Source: Bacteroidota bacterium
GTDB taxonomy: Bacteria > Bacteroidota > Bacteroidia > Flavobacteriales > Flavobacteriaceae
Direction: 5' to 3'
DNA: 12,148 bases
NCBI GenBank assembly: GCA_009936675.1
Contig: JAACDY010000038.1
Location: 1 to 12,148, forward strand
Below, piece after piece: positions 1-6,739 of this stretch. The notes under the pieces were generated by a model. The model did no database searches. It was given only the letters and a program-made list of their open reading frames with translations, and was not told the DNA's origin. Position 1 is the stretch's first letter. Each line of letters begins with the position of its first letter. The translations under genes and the position numbers were made by a program.

Positions 1-965
1 ACAGTATTTTCGGTCAATTTCTTTTACCTGAAGATCAAAATACCACTATGGACATCAAATTTTGTGTCGTTTCTTGTCACGACTATAACCGACGTGATGA
101 CCCGGACAATGGCCATAAAATATACCCCAGTATGTCCCAATTAAAACCTGATTTTTATGTGCATACTGGGGACATAGAATACATGGACAAACCCTATCCC
201 TATGCGATGACAGAGGAGTTGATGCGTTTTAAATGGAATCGTTTGTTTTCCCTCCCTATTCAGCGTTCTTTCTACAACAATCATACTTCCTATTTTATGA
301 AAGACGACCACGATGTGGGCTACGACGACAGTTACCCTGGAAAGGATTACGGAACGGTCTCTTTCGAGCGGGGATTGGAGATATTTGATGAAGAACAGTT
401 TCCCAGCCACTCCAAAAGGTACAAAACCATTCGTTGGGGAAAAGATTTACAGATATGGATCGTTGAGGGTCGAAACTATAGGAATCAAAATTATTTGAAA
501 GATGGGCCTGACAAAACCATTTGGGGTGCAACCCAAAAGCAATGGTTCTATGATACCGTTATGGCTTCAGATGCAAGCTTTAAAGTATTGATTACTTCCT
601 CTCCCATTTTGGGTCCAGATCGAAAAAATAAAAATGACAACCTCAGCAATAGGGGTTATGCTCACGAACAAGCAGAGATTCTCAATTTTATAAAAAAGCA
701 AAAAAATCTATTTATTGTCAACGGAGATCGTCACTGGCAGTACGTTACTCATGTCAAGAATACCGATCTTTGGGAGTTTGGATGTGGAGCGGGCGCCGAT
801 GTTCATGCAGGGGGATGGAAACAGGATGATTTTAGACCCGAGCATCAATTTCTGAGGGTTAAGGGTGGTTTTCTATCGGTTTCTATAAACAGTGGAAATT
901 CACCAAGTATCAGATTTACGCATCACGATGTGGAGGGCAATCCAGTCAATGAGGTTAGTTTCTAA
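1..965 (+). CDS. PhoD-like metallophosphatase, 5'-truncated by window edge
   Basis: This is a calcineurin-like metallophosphatase of the alkaline phosphatase D (PhoD) type. The reading frame is open from position 3 with no stop before the first ATG at 48, so the true start lies outside the window and the missing part probably carries a signal peptide and an N-terminal domain. Counting from the ATG at 48, visible metal-site motifs are VVSCHDY (residues 7-13), HTGD (39-42), DDHD (86-89) and NGDRHW (225-230), the expected order for PhoD. Family members are usually exported phosphodiesterases or phosphomonoesterases that use Fe/Ca. The stop (963-965) overlaps the stop of the convergent lacI-type gene. 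The substrate is unknown; nothing ties it to uronate metabolism except adjacency. The fold assignment is firm, the substrate is not. Confidence 0.85.
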   Translation, partial: SIFGQFLLPEDQNTTMDIKFCVVSCHDYNRRDDPDNGHKIYPSMSQLKPDFYVHTGDIEYMDKPYPYAMTEELMRFKWNRLFSLPIQRSFYNNHTSYFMKDDHDVGYDDSYPGKDYGTVSFERGLEIFDEEQFPSHSKRYKTIRWGKDLQIWIVEGRNYRNQNYLKDGPDKTIWGATQKQWFYDTVMASDASFKVLITSSPILGPDRKNKNDNLSNRGYAHEQAEILNFIKKQKNLFIVNGDRHWQYVTHVKNTDLWEFGCGAGADVHAGGWKQDDFRPEHQFLRVKGGFLSVSINSGNSPSIRFTHHDVEGNPVNEVSF

Positions 966-2035
966 TTTTCGTTATAGTAATTTCGCTCCTCAGAATGACT
1001 GTACCTATAGTTTTCTTTGGTAATGATTTCCAAAGGCATGGGAATTTCGTCAGAAGGCGTTTCTTTGTGAACCAAGTAGTTGGCCATGGTTGTAATGGCT
1101 TTGTAGCCTTGGTTAAAAGATTTCTGAGAGATCAAAAATGAAACGATACCTTTATTCAATACTTCCACATTTTGAGGGGTGGTATCAAATCCAATGAGTT
1201 TTAGTCCTGACAGCACATCACTGTCAACCAATTTACAGATGTTGGAAACCCTACTGGAAGGAACCATAACTACCCTCACACGGGGGTTTTGGGTTAAAAA
1301 ATCATTGATTTTCTTTCTGACCATTTGAATGCCGTCTGACTGATCAAATTTTAGCTGATGGATCACAGCTTGTGGTAAATTTTCTTTGAAGTAATTTATA
1401 AAGCCTTTGATCCTCTCATTGTTGGCCTCGTAATCATGTATGTTTTTTCGGGTCAAAATGATCAAAAATTCATCTTTCTCTTTCGAACACAAATGCGAAA
1501 GTTTTCCAGACAATATACCGGCTTCAAAGGACTTTTGACCGATATAACAAAGATTTTCATATCCCTTCAGATCGGCGTTGAGAAACAGATAAGGGATTTT
1601 TTTGTCATTGAGTTCTTCAATGATTTCACTCGATTCCTTGACAAATACAGGTACCATAACCACTGCATCGGGCTTAGTTTTGATGAGTTTTCGGAAGGCT
1701 TTTAGGTAGCTTTGGGGATCAAATTGGTCAAAGAGAAATATGTGATTTTCAATCCCATAGGCACCGACTTCTTGGTTGGCTTTCTGAATACCAGAGTAGG
1801 GAGACTTCCAAAAAAGGTTTTGTTCGTCATGTTTGGGAATCATAGTCGCCAAATTGTGATGCTTTTTCATAGCCAGTGAACTGGCAATCAGATTGATTTT
1901 AAACTTTTTATGTTTTAATATCTTTCTGATTTTGGTTTCCGTCTTGGGAGATACGCCACCTCGATTATGCAAAACCCTGTCCACAGTACCTGCTGAAACA
2001 TTGGCTTCCTTTGCAATATCTTTTATGGTTATCAA
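962..2035 (-). CDS. LacI-family transcriptional regulator, probable repressor of the uronate operon
   Basis: This 357-residue protein has a LacI-type helix-turn-helix at residues 3-24 (TIKDIAKEANVS, then TVDRVLHNRGG) and a hinge-like segment around 46-58 (INLIASSLAMKK). A type-I periplasmic-binding-protein-like effector domain fills the rest. The TVDRVLHNRG recognition helix is common in Bacteroidota members of the family. The start is TTG at 2033-2035: the codon just upstream is TAA and no ATG or GTG lies before the HTH, so an upstream start is excluded. The gene is divergent from the operon at 2193 and shares its promoter region, the classic layout of a local repressor. A uronate or pathway intermediate as inducer is inferred from context only. 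Its 3' end overlaps the phosphatase gene by 4 bp. Confidence 0.9.
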   Translation of the reverse strand: MITIKDIAKEANVSAGTVDRVLHNRGGVSPKTETKIRKILKHKKFKINLIASSLAMKKHHNLATMIPKHDEQNLFWKSPYSGIQKANQEVGAYGIENHIFLFDQFDPQSYLKAFRKLIKTKPDAVVMVPVFVKESSEIIEELNDKKIPYLFLNADLKGYENLCYIGQKSFEAGILSGKLSHLCSKEKDEFLIILTRKNIHDYEANNERIKGFINYFKENLPQAVIHQLKFDQSDGIQMVRKKINDFLTQNPRVRVVMVPSSRVSNICKLVDSDVLSGLKLIGFDTTPQNVEVLNKGIVSFLISQKSFNQGYKAITTMANYLVHKETPSDEIPMPLEIITKENYRYSHSEERNYYNEN

Positions 2036-2051
2036 TTATAAATGGTTTTTT

Positions 2052-2059
2052 CAAATATA
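2052..2059 (-). promoter_or_regulatory. Candidate -7 box of the lacI-type gene promoter
   Basis: Read on the minus strand this is TATATTTG, an exact match to the Bacteroidota -7 consensus TAnnTTTG. Initiation a few bases downstream would leave only about 10 nt before the TTG codon at 2035, so the transcript would be nearly leaderless. I see no convincing -33 TTTG at the usual distance. The surrounding DNA is very AT-rich, so a chance match is possible. Confidence 0.45.
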
Positions 2060-2151
2060 CTATCTTCTGTCATAAATTTTTAATTATTTTTTATTTAAAA
2101 TATTTTGTAATTATATAAAGCAGGTGGGATGAAATTTTCAATCGGTTTCTC

Positions 2152-2159
2152 TATATTTG
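2152..2159 (+). promoter_or_regulatory. Candidate -7 box of the uronate operon promoter
   Basis: TATATTTG matches the Bacteroidota -7 consensus TAnnTTTG exactly and lies 33 nt before the ATG of the first operon gene. This predicts a leader of about 25-30 nt. No clear -33 TTTG is present, which would fit a weak or regulated promoter. The 157-bp gap 2036-2192 holds this box, the opposing box at 2052-2059, AT-rich DNA between them, and the palindromes at 2161-2179. I see no riboswitch or terminator there. Confidence 0.5.
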
Positions 2160-2160
2160 C

Positions 2161-2179
2161 CTAGCTAGTGTACGCACAC
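2161..2179. promoter_or_regulatory. Candidate LacI-type operator
   Basis: Two adjacent palindromes sit at the predicted transcription start of the operon. CTAGCTAG (2161-2168) is a perfect 8-bp palindrome. GTGTACGCACAC (2168-2179) matches its own complement at 10 of 12 positions and has a central CG, as is common in LacI/PurR-family operators. Placement immediately downstream of the -7 box would allow repression by blocking initiation. Binding by the adjacent regulator is inferred. Only one copy was noticed. Confidence 0.4.
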
Positions 2180-2192
2180 GAAATTTTTAAAT

Positions 2193-3524
2193 ATGCCAAA
2201 ATCATTCAGATGGATTCTTGTAGCAGCCTTATCGGGTTTTCTGTTTGGATTTGATACTGTTGTAATTTCTGGAGCCAATCTGCCCATAAAGGAATTGTGG
2301 TCAACAAGTCCTTTTTTCCATGGTTTTTTTATTATGTCTATGGCACTTTGGGGCACGGTTCTGGGAGCTTTGTTTGGATCTTATCCCACCAATAAATTGG
2401 GTCGTAAAAAAACCCTCACTTGGATCGGTTTTTTCTTTCTCATTTCTGCTTTGGGATCTGCTTTAGCCGTTGATCCCTATACTTTCTCCTTCTTTAGGTT
2501 TGTTGGAGGAGTAGCAGTGGGCGTTTCTTCTATTGCTGCACCTATATATATCTCTGAAATCTCTACCTCCGAAAACCGAGGAAGACTTGGAGTTTTGTAT
2601 CAGTTCAGTTTGGTTTTTGGAATTCTTATCGCTTTTTTTTCCAATTATTTGCTTACTGGTTTTCAAGGGAGTTCCGATTGGAGATGGATGTTAGGTGTAG
2701 AGGCGATTCCGGCTCTGATGTATTTGCTGCTGACCCTTTATATCCCTGACACCCCAAGATGGCAAATCATTTTTCAAAAAGATGACAGTGCTGCATTGAA
2801 AACCCTAAACCAGATATATGGTGACGGCCAACAGGCTGATAGCGTTCTCAAACAAATTAAAACAGCGGACAGCACTGCAGGCAATCAAGAGAAATTGATG
2901 AACAATAGTAATCGAAAAACCCTTCTTTTGGCTTTTCTGATTTCGTTTTTCAATCAATTGTCGGGAATCAACTTTATCCTTTATTATGCTCCAGAAATCC
3001 TCGAAATGGCAGGTTTTGCAACAAGAGCCTCCCTTTTCAATTCAGTATTGATCGGACTGACCAATATTGTCTTTACCTTTTTGGGCTTGATGCTTATCGA
3101 TAAATTGGGAAGAAAACAGCTCTTGATAATGGGTTCACTGGGATATATTTTTAGTTTATCGGGCGTCTCTATGGCTTTTTATTTTCAAACAGATCCACAA
3201 TGGATTGCCTTATTTATTTTTGCCTTTATTGCTTCTCATGCTGTTGGACAGGGTAGCGTAATCTGGGTTTTTATCTCTGAAATTTTTCCCAACAGAATCA
3301 GAGCGAAAGGACAATCCTTTGGTGCAGGTGTTCACTGGGTGTTTGCCGCATTGATTACTTTGGTAGGGCCTTCCGTTATTGCAATCTTTAAGGCAAACCC
3401 TTGGCCTATATTTTCTTTTTTTGCACTAATGATGGTTCTTCAACTCATCTTTTCTATTTTTACTGTACCCGAGACCAAGGGTAAATCCCTTGAGGAAATT
3501 AACTCAATCATCAATAAAGATTAA
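2193..3524 (+). CDS. MFS sugar porter (sugar:H+ symporter family)
   Basis: This 443-residue integral inner-membrane protein belongs to the MFS sugar porter family, which includes the xylose, arabinose and glucose symporters. Family signatures appear in order: NKLGRKK in the loop after TM2 (residues 67-73), PIYISEIS (117-124), PDTPRW (185-190), NQLSGIN followed by YYAPEI (254-269), DKLGRK (303-308), PNRIRAKG (366-373) and PETKGKSLEE (426-435). Length is typical and about 12 hydrophobic segments are present. The start ATG at 2193 has the A/T-rich upstream usual for Bacteroidota. It is the first gene of the operon, 7 nt before the next. Known uronate permeases such as ExuT belong to a different MFS family, so the substrate may be a neutral sugar or a uronate; the sequence does not decide. 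Confidence 0.9.
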   Translation: MPKSFRWILVAALSGFLFGFDTVVISGANLPIKELWSTSPFFHGFFIMSMALWGTVLGALFGSYPTNKLGRKKTLTWIGFFFLISALGSALAVDPYTFSFFRFVGGVAVGVSSIAAPIYISEISTSENRGRLGVLYQFSLVFGILIAFFSNYLLTGFQGSSDWRWMLGVEAIPALMYLLLTLYIPDTPRWQIIFQKDDSAALKTLNQIYGDGQQADSVLKQIKTADSTAGNQEKLMNNSNRKTLLLAFLISFFNQLSGINFILYYAPEILEMAGFATRASLFNSVLIGLTNIVFTFLGLMLIDKLGRKQLLIMGSLGYIFSLSGVSMAFYFQTDPQWIALFIFAFIASHAVGQGSVIWVFISEIFPNRIRAKGQSFGAGVHWVFAALITLVGPSVIAIFKANPWPIFSFFALMMVLQLIFSIFTVPETKGKSLEEINSIINKD

Positions 3525-3531
3525 TCTGATA

Positions 3532-4719
3532 ATGAAACGAAAAGACTTTATTCGCAATTCCGGAGGAGTACTTTTAGGCACTGTCTTATCCCCAAATTTA
3601 ATGGCTAATACCAATCTTAACAGTAGTATTAACGTGGGGGTGATTGGAACCGGAGGAAGAGGACAAGGAATCATTAAATTGCTCAATCAATTGCCCAATT
3701 TCAATGTAATTGCGGCTTGTGATACCATACCCTTTAGATTGGAAGAGGGATTTGATCTGATCAAAAGCAATAAAAACACCAAAGCATATAAGGATTACAG
3801 AAAATTATTAGACGATAAAAACATCGATGGAGTAATCATCAGTACTCCTCTAAATACCCACGACAAAATCGCTGTCGATGCTGTAGATGCTGACAAACAT
3901 GTTTATTGTGAAAAAACCTTGGCCAAAGGAGCTGCAGCAACAGCCCGTATTGTTAACAAGTGTAAAACCTCCAATAAAATTTTTCAAACTGGGCATCAGT
4001 ATCACAGTTCTAGGTTATACACCGAATTGGTCGATATGATTGCAGATGGCAAAGTTGGGAAGATCGCCTCCATTGAGGCCCAGTGGAATCGTAATGGAAA
4101 TTGGAGAAGATCTGTTCCCGAGCCTTCACTGGAGAGACAAATCAATTGGAGGATGTACAGAGAGTATTCCTACGGACTTTTGGCCGAATTGAGCTCTCAT
4201 CAGATTGATTTTGCCAATTGGATACTCCAATCTACCCCCCAAAAAGCAATGGGAATGGGAGGAATAGACTACTGGAAAGACGGTAGAGAAACCTATGACA
4301 ATACCAAAGTAATCTATGAATTTCCTGAAGGAGTAAAAGCGACCTATACTTGTTTGACTTCCAACGCCAAAGACGATTATAAGATTATGGTCATGGGTGA
4401 CAAAGGCACCCTTACCATTTTCAATCAATCTGCGTGGTTTTATCCCGAAGGAAGCTACAAAGCCGAGTATGGAGAAGTGGATGGTGTATCGGGAGCAACG
4501 ACCAATTGGTCACAAGGGAAGGGAACTCCTCTGGACATCAGACACATTGACCCCACCAAACAAGCCCTAATGGATTTTGGAGATGCCATAATCAACAACA
4601 AAACACCACTTTCCAATGTAACCACGGGAGCCAAAGCAGCTTATGCGGTTGAAATGGGAATTAAAGCCATGGATATGGAGAAAATGGCACTGTGGGATAA
4701 TATTAACTATACACTGTAA
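3532..4719 (+). CDS. Gfo/Idh/MocA-family oxidoreductase with export-like N-terminus
   Basis: This is a 395-residue NAD(P)-dependent oxidoreductase of the Gfo/Idh/MocA family. The N-terminus, MKRKDFIRNSGGVLLG, resembles the Tat signals of Bacteroidota homologues but has Lys-Arg instead of Arg-Arg, so export is likely but not certain. The Rossmann loop GTGGRG is at residues 39-44. The usual EKP motif reads EKT (127-129). The catalytic-helix region reads ELSSHQID, with His at 223 and Asp at 226. I chose the ATG at 3532 because an in-frame TTG at 3490 would sit inside the preceding gene and place 14 extra residues before the signal-like sequence. It lies 7 nt after the MFS gene and 9 nt before the mannonate oxidoreductase gene. 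No step of the glucuronate pathway needs it; oxidation or epimerisation of a sugar or glycoside is possible. The substrate is unknown. Confidence 0.85.
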   Translation: MKRKDFIRNSGGVLLGTVLSPNLMANTNLNSSINVGVIGTGGRGQGIIKLLNQLPNFNVIAACDTIPFRLEEGFDLIKSNKNTKAYKDYRKLLDDKNIDGVIISTPLNTHDKIAVDAVDADKHVYCEKTLAKGAAATARIVNKCKTSNKIFQTGHQYHSSRLYTELVDMIADGKVGKIASIEAQWNRNGNWRRSVPEPSLERQINWRMYREYSYGLLAELSSHQIDFANWILQSTPQKAMGMGGIDYWKDGRETYDNTKVIYEFPEGVKATYTCLTSNAKDDYKIMVMGDKGTLTIFNQSAWFYPEGSYKAEYGEVDGVSGATTNWSQGKGTPLDIRHIDPTKQALMDFGDAIINNKTPLSNVTTGAKAAYAVEMGIKAMDMEKMALWDNINYTL

Positions 4720-4728
4720 AAACAATAA

Positions 4729-5544
4729 ATGAAACCAAATTTTGATTTAAAGAATAAGGTAGCCGTCATTACTGGAGGAGGAGGAGCGCTGGGAGGATGT
4801 GTTGCACAAAGTTTATCCCAATCGGGTGTAAAGATTGCCATTTTGGACCTAACCCAAGAATCTGCTGAAAGGACTGTTGACATCATTGAAAAAGAGGGAG
4901 GAACTGCCATCGGTTTTGCGGCCAATGTGCTGTCCCAAGAATCTATAGAAACCGTCAGTAAACAAATTTTAAAAGAGTGGGGTAGGGTTGATATATTGCT
5001 CAACGCAGCGGGAGGCAATATGCCCGGCGCGACCATCGCAGTTGATCAAACCATTTTTGACTTGTCCATGGACGATTTCAAGAAGGTCACAGAATTGAAC
5101 CTCAACGGTTCCGTCATCCCTTCATTGGTATTTGGAAAAATCATGGCCGATCAGAAAAGCGGTTCTATTATCAATTACTCTTCCATGAGTGTGGATAGAG
5201 TAATTACCCGAGTGGTGGGTTATTCGGCTTCCAAAGCAGGTATCGAAAACTTCACCCGTTGGATGGCGGTTGAAATGGCCTTAAAATTCGGGCCCGGTGT
5301 TCGCGTGAATGCCATCGCTCCTGGTTTTTTTGTGGGAAATCAAAACAGAAAACTATTACTCAATGAGGATGGCTCCTATACAGAAAGAGGGGATACCATC
5401 ATCAGAAATACCCCCATGAAACGATTTGGGGAAGCAGAAGAACTCAATGGTGCCATTCATTTTTTATGCAGTGATGCCGCTCAATTTATAACAGGTGTTG
5501 TACTACCCATTGATGGAGGTTTTAGTGCCTTCAGTGGGGTCTAA
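4729..5544 (+). CDS. uxuB: D-mannonate oxidoreductase, SDR type (fructuronate reductase)
   Basis: This 271-residue short-chain dehydrogenase/reductase most likely interconverts D-fructuronate and D-mannonate with NAD(P)H in the cytoplasm. Visible features are the cofactor loop TGGGGALGG (residues 15-23), NAAG (92-95), catalytic Ser152 in YSSMS, and Tyr165-x3-Lys169 in YSASK. It resembles the classical-SDR mannonate reductases such as YjmF of Bacillus. It is not related to E. coli UxuB, which is a long-chain polyol-type dehydrogenase. Position between the operon start and uxuA, with 9-nt gaps on both sides, supports the role, since it makes the substrate of the next enzyme. A generic SDR such as gluconate 5-dehydrogenase would be the alternative, but context argues against it. 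Confidence 0.85.
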   Translation: MKPNFDLKNKVAVITGGGGALGGCVAQSLSQSGVKIAILDLTQESAERTVDIIEKEGGTAIGFAANVLSQESIETVSKQILKEWGRVDILLNAAGGNMPGATIAVDQTIFDLSMDDFKKVTELNLNGSVIPSLVFGKIMADQKSGSIINYSSMSVDRVITRVVGYSASKAGIENFTRWMAVEMALKFGPGVRVNAIAPGFFVGNQNRKLLLNEDGSYTERGDTIIRNTPMKRFGEAEELNGAIHFLCSDAAQFITGVVLPIDGGFSAFSGV

Positions 5545-5553
5545 AATATTATT

Positions 5554-6738
5554 ATGAAAATGACACAAACTTGGCGCTGGTATGGACCCAAAGATCCTGT
5601 CAGTCTCTCAGACGTTAGGCAGGCCGGTGCAACGGGAATTGTAAACGCCCTACATCATATACCCAATGGTGATATTTGGTCGGTGGAAGAAATTCAACAA
5701 AGAAAAGATGAAATTGAAAAAGCAGGACTTACATGGGATGTTGTGGAATCTCTGCCGGTACACGAAAAAATAAAAACCAGAACCTCAGATTTCCAACAGA
5801 TCATCGAAAACTACAAGGTGAGCATGGAGAACTTGGCTTCTTGTGGGGTTTATGTAATCTGTTACAATTTTATGCCCATACTGGACTGGACTCGAACACG
5901 CTTGGATATGCCCCTCGAGGACGGATCTCTTGCGCTGGAATTTAATGCTTCAGAACTGAGGGTCTTTGATCTCCACATTCTCAATCGTGTAGGAGCGGAA
6001 AAGGACTATAGTGCTGAGGAAATCGTACAAGCAAAAAATCAATTTGCAAGCCTATCTCCCTCCGATATTCAACGAATTTCTGACAATATGCTCAAAGGTT
6101 TACCAGGATCGGAAGAGGGTTACTCTATGGAAGAATTTAAAGCCATGCTGGATACTTACAAAGGAATCGATGCTGACCAATTGCGTTCTCATTTAGTGCA
6201 ATTTTTAGCGGAACTCATCCCATTGGCCGAAAAATTAGGCATCAGAATGTGCATTCACCCCGACGATCCACCGTTTACTCTTTTGGGTTTACCCAGAGTG
6301 GTGAGCACGCGGGAGGATTATCAATATATTTTTGATCAAGTCCCACCATTATCCAATGGAATCACATTCTGTACAGGCTCATTGGGCGTAAGGGCAGACA
6401 ATGATCTCCCAGCTATTTTTGATGCTTTTGCCGATCGTGTTCACTTTTTACACCTCCGAAGCACCAAGCGTGATGCTGAGGGTAATTTTTACGAAGCAGA
6501 TCATCTTACTGGAGATGTGGACATGTTCGAAATCATTACCAGAGTCATTAAAGAACAAAGACACAGATATGCCGAAAAACGAGAAGATGCTTCCATTCCC
6601 ATGCGACCCGATCACGGACATCAAATGTTGGATGATCTTGTAAAACCCAAAATTAACCCTGGCTACTCTGCCATTGGAAGACTTAAGGGATTGGCAGAAT
6701 TAAGGGGATTGGAATGGGGAATTAATAAAATGGTTTAA
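5554..6738 (+). CDS. uxuA: Mannonate dehydratase UxuA
   Basis: This enzyme (EC 4.2.1.8) dehydrates D-mannonate to 2-keto-3-deoxy-D-gluconate. It is 394 residues, the same as my recollection of E. coli UxuA, and the N-terminal TWRWYGPKDPVSL and ALHHIPNGDIW are near-identical to that family. It has a xylose-isomerase-like TIM barrel with a divalent metal site. Expected ligands are visible at His235 (IHPDDPP), Cys273 (FCTGSLG), His300 (HLRST) and Asp353 (MRPDHGH). An in-frame ATG two codons in (5560) gives a start, MTQTWRWYG, that aligns even better with E. coli; either is possible. It starts 9 nt after the SDR gene and ends 1 nt before uxaC. Nothing is missing or unusual. Confidence 0.97.
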   Translation: MKMTQTWRWYGPKDPVSLSDVRQAGATGIVNALHHIPNGDIWSVEEIQQRKDEIEKAGLTWDVVESLPVHEKIKTRTSDFQQIIENYKVSMENLASCGVYVICYNFMPILDWTRTRLDMPLEDGSLALEFNASELRVFDLHILNRVGAEKDYSAEEIVQAKNQFASLSPSDIQRISDNMLKGLPGSEEGYSMEEFKAMLDTYKGIDADQLRSHLVQFLAELIPLAEKLGIRMCIHPDDPPFTLLGLPRVVSTREDYQYIFDQVPPLSNGITFCTGSLGVRADNDLPAIFDAFADRVHFLHLRSTKRDAEGNFYEADHLTGDVDMFEIITRVIKEQRHRYAEKREDASIPMRPDHGHQMLDDLVKPKINPGYSAIGRLKGLAELRGLEWGINKMV

Positions 6739-6739
6739 A

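Noticed and set aside
2097..2106. Perfect palindrome AAAATATTTT in the divergent promoter region
   Set aside because: Such A/T palindromes are expected by chance in DNA this AT-rich, and it is not placed at either predicted start site.
3490..3531. In-frame TTG start that would extend the Gfo/Idh/MocA protein by 14 residues
   Set aside because: It lies inside the MFS gene, and the ATG at 3532 directly gives the signal-like N-terminus typical of homologues.
3532..4719. Assignment of the Gfo/Idh/MocA protein as a GH109 NAD-dependent glycosidase
   Set aside because: The family resemblance is general (Rossmann loop and catalytic His region) and I see no residue that singles out GH109, so I kept the broad call.
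4707..5036. 109-codon open frame on the minus strand over the SDR gene
   Set aside because: It is fully opposite a well-supported gene, has low-complexity composition and no recognisable domain.
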